In this document: positions 18,518-26,638 of the stretch, in pieces
Numbering within the stretch: position 1 is the stretch's first letter
How the letters are laid out: every line of letters starts with the position of its first letter
DNA from: Nostoc paludosum FACHB-159
GTDB taxonomy: Bacteria; Cyanobacteriota; Cyanobacteriia; Cyanobacteriales; Nostocaceae
Assembly: GCF_014698835.1 (NCBI RefSeq)
Contig: NZ_JACJTU010000010.1
Span: forward strand, 1-64,000
DNA length: 64,000 bases
Direction of reading: 5' to 3'
Position numbers and translations under genes: made by a program
The notes under the pieces: generated by a model
The model's database searches: none
Seen by the model: only the letters and a program-made list of their open reading frames with translations
What the model was told of the DNA's origin: nothing

Positions 18518-19762
18518 TTAGTCATTAGTAGAGACGCGATTAATCGCATCTGTACAATAGTCATTAGTCATTAGTGATTTGTCACTGGGACTTAAAACTG
18601 AGGATAGAAGCAGGTGTTGTAACTTATGTTGGAACGCATCTAAGCCAAACAAAGCGATCGCTTGTTCTCGTAGCCACTGGCCATCACACCGTTGGTCATT
18701 ACCTTGCAGCATTTCTATACAAGCTGCTGCTACAGCGTCAGGATTGCGGTGTGGTACTCGCCATCCGAGTTTACCATCCTGTAAGGGGTCAGCCGATCCA
18801 TCGTCGTCACCGGATAATACAGGTACTTGACAAGCCATTGCTTCTAAATAAACGATGCCGAAGCCTTCTTGAGAAGGCATAATGTAGGCATCAGCAAGGC
18901 GATAATGTTCCATTAATTCTTCTGTGGCGACGAAACCAGCAAACACAACGCGATCGCTCACACCTAAATATGCAGCAAGTTGAGCTAATCGCGGTTGGTC
19001 ATCACCACGACCAATTACCAAATATTTGACTTCTGGGAAAACCTCGGCGATTTGTGGTAAAGCGCGAATCGTGACATCCACGCCTTTATAAATATCCCCT
19101 GACCATAACCGCGCCACTGTCATTAAGACCTTAGCACCAGTTAAGCCATACTTTTCAACTAATTCTGGCTGTTTGTCACCAGGGGTGAATTTATCCCCAT
19201 CAATTGCACAAGGCATCATCTGGATGGTTTTGGGGTCTAGACCATTGGCAATACAAGCGCGATCGCGGCTGTAGCGACTAATTGTCCAAATTCCTGCTGC
19301 TGATGCTAAGGCACGGCGTTCTTGATTTTTCAGTGGTTCCCAGACTTCTTTACCGTAAGTTAATACGGTGTAAGGAATTCCCAAGGGTTGGCAAAGGGTT
19401 TGGATTAATACTGCTAAGTTAATGTGACCACAGAAAACTTGTTGCGGACGGTTTTGCAATAGACACTTTAGTAAGGCTGCTGCCATTTTGACTCTTCCCA
19501 TCTGGGGAGAGCTATTTTTAAAGTAATGAAATTTTAAATTTTCGTCTTCAAAAGAATTTAAGCAATTCGCACTATCTCGCAGCAAAAAGACTTCCGCCTT
19601 ATAGCCTTGATTTAATTTTAGATAAGCTCGAAAAATATCTTTTATATATGATTGAATACCGCCTTCGCGAGCAAAAATTTCTAAGAACACGAAGACGTGG
19701 TTAGTTTTTTTGTTAACTTTATTACCTAGCTTTAGGTTTTCTGTCACTGTATTAATGAGCAT
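18518..19762 (-). CDS. Glycosyltransferase family 4
   Basis: GT-B-fold retaining glycosyltransferase, probably building an exopolysaccharide or glycolipid from a nucleotide sugar. The 414-residue protein has an N-terminal Rossmann half with FAREGGIQSYIKDIF (acceptor loop). The C-terminal donor-binding half includes LMTVARLW, YLVIGRGDDQPRL, VVFAGFV and the EX7E motif in PSQEGFGIVYLEAMACQ (about 285-301). It lies 10 bases downstream of the GDP-sugar dehydratase gene, so the two form an operon and the donor may be a GDP-sugar. The last 17 or so residues (after SDKSL) are encoded by a GTCATTAG/AGAGACGCG intergenic-type repeat, so the native stop was probably lost. Confidence 0.88.
   Translation of the reverse strand: MLINTVTENLKLGNKVNKKTNHVFVFLEIFAREGGIQSYIKDIFRAYLKLNQGYKAEVFLLRDSANCLNSFEDENLKFHYFKNSSPQMGRVKMAAALLKCLLQNRPQQVFCGHINLAVLIQTLCQPLGIPYTVLTYGKEVWEPLKNQERRALASAAGIWTISRYSRDRACIANGLDPKTIQMMPCAIDGDKFTPGDKQPELVEKYGLTGAKVLMTVARLWSGDIYKGVDVTIRALPQIAEVFPEVKYLVIGRGDDQPRLAQLAAYLGVSDRVVFAGFVATEELMEHYRLADAYIMPSQEGFGIVYLEAMACQVPVLSGDDDGSADPLQDGKLGWRVPHRNPDAVAAACIEMLQGNDQRCDGQWLREQAIALFGLDAFQHKLQHLLLSSVLSPSDKSLMTNDYCTDAINRVSTND
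18529..18555. repeat. AGAGACGCG palindromic repeat encoding the tail of the glycosyltransferase
   Basis: TAGAGACGCGATTAATCGCA is an imperfect palindrome of the dispersed AGAGACG type (compare 3500-3523). It is flanked by GTCATTAGTCATTAG direct repeats. The reading frame of the glycosyltransferase runs straight through it. Confidence 0.6.
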
Positions 19763-19772
19763 GTTTAGTTAT

Positions 19773-20762
19773 TTACACTCTTGGCAAGGGGGCGATGGCA
19801 CCGCTTTCTAATCGTTCTAAATCTGTTTTTACCATTGTTTCTAAAAGTTCTTCAAAGCTTAATTGTGGTTCCCAGCCAAGGTTTCTTTTCGCTTTACTAG
19901 GGTTAGCAACTAGTTGAAAATGCTCGTCTTGTCGTAATAAATTAGTATTTATAATTACATGATTTTGCCAATCCAATCCCACAGACTCAAAGGCTGTAGC
20001 TACTAAGTCTCTAACGCTGTGTAGCTTACCTGTACCAATCACGTATTCTTCTGGCTCATCTACCTGCAACATACGCCACATAGCTTCTACGTAATCCCCT
20101 GCAAAACCCCAATCGCGCTTGGCATCTAGGTTACCCATTTCTAAGGTTTCAGTAAAACCCAATTTAATTGATGCAACTGCTAAAGAAACTTTGCGTGTAA
20201 CAAACTGAGGTGCGCGTAGTGGAGACTCGTGATTGTATAAAATTCCGCTACAGGCAAAGAGTCCATAGCGCTGTCTGTGATGCACCATTGTCCAATGGGC
20301 GTGCATCTTGGCCGCAGCATAGGGATTTTTCGGACGGAAAGGAGTTTCCTCATCTTGAGGCGAAGAGAAAACATCGCCAAACATTTCTGAACTGCTGGCT
20401 TGATAGAATCTGGTAGACAAACCAACGTGTCGCACTGCTTCTAAGAGCCTAGTCGCTGTACCAGTTATCAGATCTAGAGTGCCCAAAGGGTCGTTCCAAG
20501 AATCTGGTACAAAACTCGGAGCTGCCAAATTATAAATTTCTTGGGGACGCAGTTGTTCAACAGCCGTCAACAGTGCCGTACTATCCCTTAAATCAACTGT
20601 AAAAATTTCTACTTGAGTTGCCAGGGTTCCTAATTTTGTCAAATTAGGCTGTCGGTGTGGGGGTACTAATCCTACAACTCGGTAACCCTGGTTAAGCAGC
20701 AAATGGCTGAGATAGTAGCCATCTTGGCCAGTAATTCCTGTAATTAGGGCTGTTTTAGTCAT
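19773..20762 (-). CDS. gmd: GDP-mannose 4,6-dehydratase family enzyme
   Basis: Short-chain dehydrogenase/reductase that converts GDP-mannose to GDP-4-keto-6-deoxymannose, the precursor of GDP-fucose, GDP-rhamnose and related sugars. The 329 residues open with the NAD(P) loop ALITGITGQDGYYLSHLL. They continue with YNLAAPSFVPDSW, the catalytic SSSEMFG and YAAAKMHAHW (the Tyr-x3-Lys pair), and NHESPLRAPQFVTRKV, all typical of GMD. It forms an operon with the adjacent glycosyltransferase. No epimerase/reductase partner lies in the window, so the final sugar cannot be named. A related NDP-sugar dehydratase is possible. Confidence 0.85.
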   Translation of the reverse strand: MTKTALITGITGQDGYYLSHLLLNQGYRVVGLVPPHRQPNLTKLGTLATQVEIFTVDLRDSTALLTAVEQLRPQEIYNLAAPSFVPDSWNDPLGTLDLITGTATRLLEAVRHVGLSTRFYQASSSEMFGDVFSSPQDEETPFRPKNPYAAAKMHAHWTMVHHRQRYGLFACSGILYNHESPLRAPQFVTRKVSLAVASIKLGFTETLEMGNLDAKRDWGFAGDYVEAMWRMLQVDEPEEYVIGTGKLHSVRDLVATAFESVGLDWQNHVIINTNLLRQDEHFQLVANPSKAKRNLGWEPQLSFEELLETMVKTDLERLESGAIAPLPRV

Positions 20763-21292
20763 ATTTTGTCCCCTATGTATTCTATCTCTCTATTAAGCAC
20801 TAGATGGCACTTGTTGAAGAACAAAAATAAGACTCTCAACACTGCTGACAAATCTTAACAAGGTAGCTTCTATAACTCGAATGCTATCTTTACTACATTC
20901 AATAATTATTTTTATACAAGAATACTCTTTTATTTTTACCAAAAAAATATAATAGTTAAGCAATTTCACGGAAAAAAATATTACATTAGTTCATATATTC
21001 TTGAAAAAGTAGTATACTTGTGTCAATCAAATAAGCGTTTAATTAAGCAATTACTGGCTATGATAATACATATGTTCGTAAACAGATAGCTTAGGATACG
21101 CCAAAACTCATGTTGGCATTACCACTGAGAAGGGTTTTGTGAAAATAAAAAGGTAACAAACGCCATGTTCGTTCTTACCTTTTGCAGAGGTATCGCTCTA
21201 ACGGACTAAGACAAGCAATTATTACGTACTTTTCACAAAATATCAAATTGGTATCAAAAGCATTTTTGCCTCTACTTATGCTTAAGAATGCT
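20763..21292. other. Intergenic region, no gene or clear signal
   Basis: About 530 bases upstream of gmd, strongly AT-rich from 20800 to 21080. No open frame, long repeat or tRNA-like fold was found. The promoter for the gmd-glycosyltransferase unit should lie here. Confidence 0.4.
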
Positions 21293-21742
21293 TCACTTTG
21301 ACTTTTGTACTTTTGTAGAATATTTGACAATCAGCAGACAATTTCTACCATCTGCACCACGTTCATACACCACACGGTCAGCCAAGCGCCGGAGGAGAAA
21401 CCATCCATATCCGCCTATTATCAGACTACCTGGCTTTGGCTCTGGGATTGCATCTGGATTGAAAGGTTTTCCGTGATCCCAAATTCTAATCTCTAGGCGA
21501 TCGACCCACAGATAAACGTCAATATCAATGGTTGTTTCCGGTGGCAAAGCATGATGAGCATGACGAACAGCGTTGGTAAAGCCTTCTGCTAATGCTAAAT
21601 TGAGACGTTCGAGTTGAGTTTGTGGCCAGCCAAGTTTAGACAAATGTTGAAGAAAAAATTGCTCAAACCATTCTTGCACGTCGTCTAAGAGGCTGAGTTC
21701 GCTCCTAACCGTCAGATGGTCTTGCTGCACTACGGTAAGCAT
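21293..21742 (-). CDS. RsbW-like ATP-binding protein (anti-sigma factor / serine kinase family)
   Basis: A 149-residue protein of the small GHKL ATPase group that includes anti-sigma factor kinases. The N-box LAEGFTNAVRHAHH (about 46-60) binds Mg-ATP, IRIWDHGKPFNPD is the G1 box, and GGYGWFLLRRLADRV carries the G2-type glycine loop. The ATG at 21742 (MLTVVQQDHLTV) is chosen because the family starts there; the frame is open a further 46 codons with atypical composition. No STAS antagonist or sigma factor gene is adjacent, so the partner is unknown. Confidence 0.82.
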   Translation of the reverse strand: MLTVVQQDHLTVRSELSLLDDVQEWFEQFFLQHLSKLGWPQTQLERLNLALAEGFTNAVRHAHHALPPETTIDIDVYLWVDRLEIRIWDHGKPFNPDAIPEPKPGSLIIGGYGWFLLRRLADRVVYERGADGRNCLLIVKYSTKVQKSK

Positions 21743-22444
21743 TAACTGTGACTTGAATGAAAGTAAACCCAAGTTGCTAGTGATTAAATTTTGCCCTTTT
21801 TGCAAAATTTTTCTGGCATCTAAAAATCTAAATTGACATATTCTGCGTAACAAAATACAAAACATGAACAATTTTGGCATTCGAGGGTTAAAACTGGCAA
21901 CTTACGTGAGAGCTAAGTGAAAAGTATTTGTATTTCTTGACCGTGCCAATTTTAGATTTTAGATTTTAGATTTTAGATTAAAAATTATTTCGATACTCTT
22001 GCAAAGAAGCAAGTTACATACCGCGCCGCTAGTCGGCTAAACAAATCCTTCGATCCAAAATTTAAAATTTTTAAGCCCCTATCCACAGTGGTTGGGGTTA
22101 ATCCAAAATCTAATCATTGACTTTTAGTGATTTGAGATTTTGGAAGTTCCATCTAAGGCTTCCTTAGCTTGAAACTTCAAAGTGGGATGCTACACAAAAA
22201 CAGAGTCACAAGAGTTCAAGAACCAAAAAAAGATTCTAATGAATGACTAGATCAATCATACTAAATTCCTTATCAATTCTGAATTTTGACTCTTTTATAC
22301 CCAATTCTGACGCTTTACTACCCAAAACGTGAAATCCAAGATTCAAGCTGGACTATTAAAATTGACGCCTGTTTCTTTTTTCAAAGCACATCTGCATATG
22401 CTCTTAAAAATCACAGGCGTCAAAGCACTTTATGGTGACTAATT
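21743..22444. repeat. Spacer with tandem ATTTTAG repeats, no gene
   Basis: About 700 bases between the RsbW-like gene and petD. Positions 21951-21980 are a tandem array of the heptamer GATTTTA. Near 22015 lies a GC-rich repeat word (ACCGCGCCGCTAGTCGGC). AATTTAAAATTTTTAAG-type words follow. No coding frame is supported; the petD terminator should lie at the right end but no strong hairpin is visible. Confidence 0.5.
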
Positions 22445-22927
22445 TTAGAATAGTCCCAAGGTTAAAGATTTATCCAATGGCAAGGCAGCACCAATACCTA
22501 GCCACAGGGTAACAAGGGTGCCAAATAGGAACACTGTGGTTGCAACTGGACGGCGGAAGGGGTTTTGGAACTTATTGACGTTCTCAATAAAAGGAACGAG
22601 GATTAGTCCCAAGGGTACGGAAGCCATTGCTAACACTCCTAAAAGTTTGTTAGGAAGCGATCGCAAAATTTGGAACACTGGATACAAATACCACTCTGGT
22701 AAAATTTCCAATGGTGTGGCGAAAGGATTTGCTGGTTCGCCTGTCATGGCGGGGTCTAGCACAGCTAGAGCCACAATTGCAGCGAAGGAACCCATAATTA
22801 CAATGGGAAAAACGTAAAGTAGGTCATTAGGCCAAGCGGGTTCACCATAGTAGTTGTGACCCATACCTTTAGCCAGTTTGGCTCTTAACTTGGGATCGCT
22901 GAGGTCAGGTTTTTTCTGTGTTGCCAT
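22445..22927 (-). CDS. petD: Cytochrome b6-f complex subunit IV
   Basis: Integral thylakoid-membrane subunit of the cytochrome b6f complex, which passes electrons from plastoquinol to plastocyanin or cytochrome c6 and pumps protons. The 160 residues have three membrane helices and the quinol-oxidation-site motif PEWY (in [16 protein letters not shown], about residue 75). The start [30 protein letters not shown] is canonical. It lies downstream of petB on the same strand, as in other cyanobacteria, with a 252-base spacer that carries a repeat. Confidence 0.98.
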   Translation of the reverse strand: MATQKKPDLSDPKLRAKLAKGMGHNYYGEPAWPNDLLYVFPIVIMGSFAAIVALAVLDPAMTGEPANPFATPLEILPEWYLYPVFQILRSLPNKLLGVLAMASVPLGLILVPFIENVNKFQNPFRRPVATTVFLFGTLVTLWLGIGAALPLDKSLTLGLF

Positions 22928-22974
22928 TTTTAAATGTGCTCTCCTGCTTAAGTTTAATTAAAGCATTTGTGAAA

Positions 22975-23075
22975 GCTATCGGCTATCAAGCAACCCTAGC
23001 AAGCGGCGTTGTGTCTCGCCTGCGGTCAGCCGCTTCGAGGGTGCCTGAAGCTTTCGGCTTGGGATGCAAGTGTTT
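22975..23075. repeat. GC-rich repeat in the petB-petD spacer
   Basis: AGCGGCGTTGTGTCTCGCCTG, TCAGCCGCTTCGAGGGTGCC and GAAGCTTTCGGCTTGGGATGC form nested inverted segments (AAGC...GCTT, GCGGC...GCCGC). The same style of GC-rich word recurs in several spacers. It separates two genes that are normally cotranscribed. Confidence 0.5.
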
Positions 23076-23179
23076 GTTTTTTGTAACTTATGTAGAATTA
23101 GTTTCTTGTGTTTCATAAGTTTAGAACAAACAACTCGATCTGGAAACTGACAAATGTTGCCTTTTGCTAATCTTTGAGA

Positions 23180-23827
23180 TTACAAAGGCCCAGAAATACC
23201 TTGTTTGCGGATCATCAAGAAGTGAAACAGCATGAAGACTGCAATTAACCAAGGCAAAACAAAGGTGTGTGCGCTGTAGTAACGAGTCAATGTTGCTTGA
23301 CCGACACTAGAACCACCACGCAATAGGTCGGAGATCAGAACACCAACCACGGGAATTGCTTCTGGTACGCCGCTAACGATTTTCACAGCCCAGTAGCCAA
23401 CTTGATCCCAAGGCAGGGAGTAGCCAGTAACTCCAAAGGAAACGGTAATTACAGCCAGGATGACACCACTTACCCAGGTCAATTCGCGGGGCTTTTTAAA
23501 ACCACCAGTCAGATAAACCCGGAAGACGTGCAAAATCATCATCAATACCATCATGCTGGCAGACCAGCGATGGATGGAACGAATTAGCCAACCGAAGTTC
23601 ACTTCATTCATGATGTATTGAACTGAGGAGAAAGCTTCAGCGACTGTTGGCTTGTAGTAGAACGTCATGGCAAATCCAGTAGCAAACTGGATCAAAAAGC
23701 AAGTCAGGGTAATTCCACCCAGACAGTAAAAAATGTTGACGTGGGGAGGGACGTACTTGCTAGTAACGTCTTCGGCGATCGCTTGAATCTCCAGGCGTTC
23801 CTCAAACCAGTCGTAAACGTTGGCCAT
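23180..23827 (-). CDS. petB: Cytochrome b6
   Basis: Core haem-binding subunit of cytochrome b6f in the thylakoid membrane. The 215-residue protein has four membrane helices. Visible are the cysteine in FYCLGGITL for covalent haem c-i (about residue 35), haem histidines in the second helix (SIHRWSAS and ILHVFRVYL), and histidines in the fourth (YSAHTF and LFHFLM). The N-terminus [21 protein letters not shown] and the length are canonical. It is the first gene of the petB-petD pair and divergent from ctpA. Its promoter lies in the 500-base spacer beyond 23827. Confidence 0.98.
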   Translation of the reverse strand: MANVYDWFEERLEIQAIAEDVTSKYVPPHVNIFYCLGGITLTCFLIQFATGFAMTFYYKPTVAEAFSSVQYIMNEVNFGWLIRSIHRWSASMMVLMMILHVFRVYLTGGFKKPRELTWVSGVILAVITVSFGVTGYSLPWDQVGYWAVKIVSGVPEAIPVVGVLISDLLRGGSSVGQATLTRYYSAHTFVLPWLIAVFMLFHFLMIRKQGISGPL

Positions 23828-24341
23828 ACAATCTCAAGTTCCTAAGAATCGGTTGCGTTTGATAAATTCCGAAGTTCTAAATCGGCGACGAAAGTTTTCA
23901 GGGTCTCAAGCTTCGGCATCTTACAAGTTCGGCTTTAGGCATTCCCTCACCAGATGCCACAGCTTAGAGTAGCAGCATAACCCTTTGCGGACTTTCTAAA
24001 AGCCGCCGAGTCGTGACTTCTCTCCCAATTAGCAATTTTGGGATTTTAGTAAAGGGGACTTTTTGTTTGTCAGCTTTCAGAGTGCTAAGAGTTTTCAGAA
24101 ACTTTACACTCTGTAAAGATGGAATGTATTGCGATCTCTTTATGCTCCAACACAGAAAATGGTGGACACAAAGTAGATTTTATCGTTTGCTGAGTGGGAT
24201 GAACTGCATCAGTTGAGTAAACAAGTTGATGAGAAGAATGCACCACTTCTATAAAAAAAGTAACATAATCGAGAGATAGATTTCATCAACAACAGGACAA
24301 CAGGGCATTTCTAGGCAATTTGGGTTGAGGTGGAATTGATA
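23828..24341. promoter_or_regulatory. Divergent petB / ctpA promoter region
   Basis: About 510 bases between two divergent photosynthesis genes. No protein frame is supported. No textbook promoter could be singled out on either side with confidence. A GAGG ribosome-binding sequence sits 12 bases before the ctpA start. Confidence 0.4.
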
Positions 24342-25583
24342 ATGGGGTTCATGAACAAATTTTTTCGAGTTGGATTTTCACTGCTAATGGCGTTTTGCTT
24401 GTCTTTGGGTATAATTACCCAGCCAGCACTGGCTTTGACAGCACAACAAAAGCTGGTTTCTGAAGTTTGGCGAATCGTCAATCGGACTTATCTGGATGAG
24501 ACGTTTAACCATCAAAATTGGGCGTTAGTCCGGCAAAAAGTTCTCGATAAACCGCTTAGCGATTCCAATGCGGCTTATACAGCCATTCAGACGATGCTCA
24601 AGAGCCTCGACGATCCTTTTACCCGCTTTTTAGACCCAGAGCAGTACCGCAGCTTACAGGTAAATACTTCTGGGGAGTTGACGGGGGTGGGATTGCAAAT
24701 TGCTCTCAATGCTGAAACTGGTAAGCTCGAAGTAGTGGCTCCCATAGCAGGTTCACCAGCGGAGAAAGCAGGGATTAGACCACGCGATCGCATTCTCAAA
24801 ATTGAAGGCATTCCCACTGAAAATTTGACTCTGGATGAAGCTGCGACAAAAATGCGCGGGCCGACTGGTAGCCTTGTCACTCTCCTCATCGAACGAGATG
24901 GAGAGCCAGAGACGGAAATTAGACTGACGCGCGATCGCATTACTCTTAATCCTGTGGTTTCCGAATTGCGTGTTTCTGGCCAGGGTACGCCCATTGGCTA
25001 CCTTCGTCTGACTCAATTCAATGCCAACGCCTCCACGGAATTGGCAAACGCTATTTCTAGTCTAGAAAAAAAAGGAGCTGCTGCCTACATTCTAGATTTG
25101 CGAAATAATCCTGGTGGGTTATTACAAGCCGGAATAGAAATCGCCCGTTTGTGGTTAGAATCCGGCACAATTGTCTACACTGTTAACCGACAAGGCATTC
25201 AAGGTAGTTTTGAAGCGTTTGGGCCTGCCTTAACCGACGATCCTTTGGTGATTTTGGTAAATCAAGGAACTGCTAGTGCTAGTGAGATTCTTGCTGGCGC
25301 ACTCCAAGATAATGGGCGTGCCCAACTTGTGGGGGAAACGACTTTTGGCAAAGGCTTAATTCAATCTTTGTTTGAATTATCAGATGGTTCAGGTTTGGCA
25401 GTGACAATTGCTAAGTATGAAACTCCTCAACATCGGGATATTAACAAACTGGGTATTAAGCCAGATAAGGTGATTTCCCAAACACCCCTAAACCGGGAAC
25501 AGATTGGCACAACTGCGGATCTGCAATATCAAGCAGCACTGGAACTATTGAATGAAAACTCGGTTGTGGCGGGAAAAACTTAA
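24342..25583 (+). CDS. ctpA: Carboxyl-terminal processing protease CtpA
   Basis: Serine protease with a Ser-Lys dyad in the thylakoid lumen or periplasm. CtpA removes the C-terminal extension of photosystem II protein D1; other members act on other substrates. The 413-residue protein starts with a signal peptide (cleavage near PALA). A PDZ domain (about 95-175) contains GVGLQIALN and AGIRPRDRILKIEG. The protease domain carries the nucleophile in GTASASEILAGAL and the lysine in TTFGKGLIQS. The ATG at 24342 has GAGG at a good distance. A GTG at 24330 and an ATG at 24351 are alternatives. It is divergent from petB, a common cyanobacterial arrangement. Confidence 0.92.
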   Translation: MGFMNKFFRVGFSLLMAFCLSLGIITQPALALTAQQKLVSEVWRIVNRTYLDETFNHQNWALVRQKVLDKPLSDSNAAYTAIQTMLKSLDDPFTRFLDPEQYRSLQVNTSGELTGVGLQIALNAETGKLEVVAPIAGSPAEKAGIRPRDRILKIEGIPTENLTLDEAATKMRGPTGSLVTLLIERDGEPETEIRLTRDRITLNPVVSELRVSGQGTPIGYLRLTQFNANASTELANAISSLEKKGAAAYILDLRNNPGGLLQAGIEIARLWLESGTIVYTVNRQGIQGSFEAFGPALTDDPLVILVNQGTASASEILAGALQDNGRAQLVGETTFGKGLIQSLFELSDGSGLAVTIAKYETPQHRDINKLGIKPDKVISQTPLNREQIGTTADLQYQAALELLNENSVVAGKT

Positions 25584-25680
25584 AAACTTTACTGTTGCAC
25601 CTGATTTGGTTGTAGAAGTACTTTTTTAGGTAGCGAAAATGAGCGCGGCGATCGCAAAGTGAAACTGCGGTTTTATTTAC

Positions 25681-26638
25681 TTAAGCGGACAAGGAGAAGT
25701 GGGGACGACTGGGGCAAAAGGTTTTTCTCTTTCTTCCCTTGTTTGACAATACTGGCATAATTTCAAACATCTTCCTACATATCTGAAGCTGTTTACCAAA
25801 AATAGCCAAAAACACACTAGCCGAAGAAGCGATCGCTGGAACATGCTTTAACTCAGGAATCTGCCGCAACTCTCGCAACATCTCGTAGCCATTCATTTCT
25901 GGCATCATCAAGTCTGTAATAATCACATCGGGATGAATTTCCTTTGCCTTTGCCAATCCTTCTCGACCATTGCTGACTTCCATCACTGCAAAGCCTAAAG
26001 GTTCCAGCAAACTCACCAAAACTGACCGATTCTCCCAACGGTCATCTACTACCACCACCTGACGCTGACTGCCTTCAAACCCTATAATCTTTCCTTGCTC
26101 GGTTGTTCGTGGAGTTGTTGCCCAATCTTTGGCTTGGTTCGCAGTATCGGCCTTCTCTTTTGCTTCTGCTAGTTCTAGCGTCCGTTCTTCTACCTTTTGT
26201 TCTAAGGTGGCAAAGGAGGTTTGCAACTGTTTGGCCATACTGTTGAAGGATGCAGAAAGTTCTCCGAGTTCATCGGTGCGATCGCTCGGTAGAGTTGCAT
26301 TCCAGTTGCCGATTGTCAATTGTTTGGCGGCGCTATTAAGTTGTAACACTGGTAGCACAACCAGCGATCGCGATAGCCAACGCACTAAAATCACAGTCAC
26401 TAACAATACAGGTAAAAAATTTACCAGAGCAAATGCCGCTAACGTATATTCCTGGCGAACTACAGAACTGGCACAGTTCAACCACCAAAAATCCATTCAC
26501 CCGACCCTGGAGATTGGTAATTGGGGCATAACCGTAAAGAATAGTTTCGCCATTTGCAGTTTTGTCAAATTCGCCTGTATGGCTGGATTAGACTTGACTC
26601 GCGCCGTTAAATCTTCCACAAAGCCAGCATCGATAAAG
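25681..26638 (-). pseudogene. Decayed hybrid histidine kinase/response regulator remnant
   Basis: Three broken parts on one strand. Directly after the stop codon of the giant kinase comes a sensor (Cache-like) fragment (FIDAGFVEDLTARVKSNP), which shifts frame to ANGETILYGYAPITNLQGRV. It shifts again to a membrane helix, a HAMP domain (ELGELSASFNSMAKQL) and a coiled linker (EERTLELAEAKEKADTANQAK). The expected HisKA and HATPase domains are absent: the linker runs straight into a receiver domain (VVVVDDRWENRS, phosphoacceptor Asp in ITDLMMPEMNG). The receiver's C-terminus is then replaced by unrelated residues from about SASVF onward. This is a gene that lost its 5' end and kinase core and collected at least two frameshifts. 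The last open piece (25681-26496) might still be translated, but probably without function. Confidence 0.8.

Noticed and set aside
25681..26496. Treating this frame as a functional HAMP-receiver protein
   Set aside because: Sensor sequence continues upstream in other frames, and the kinase core and receiver end are missing, so decay is the simpler reading.
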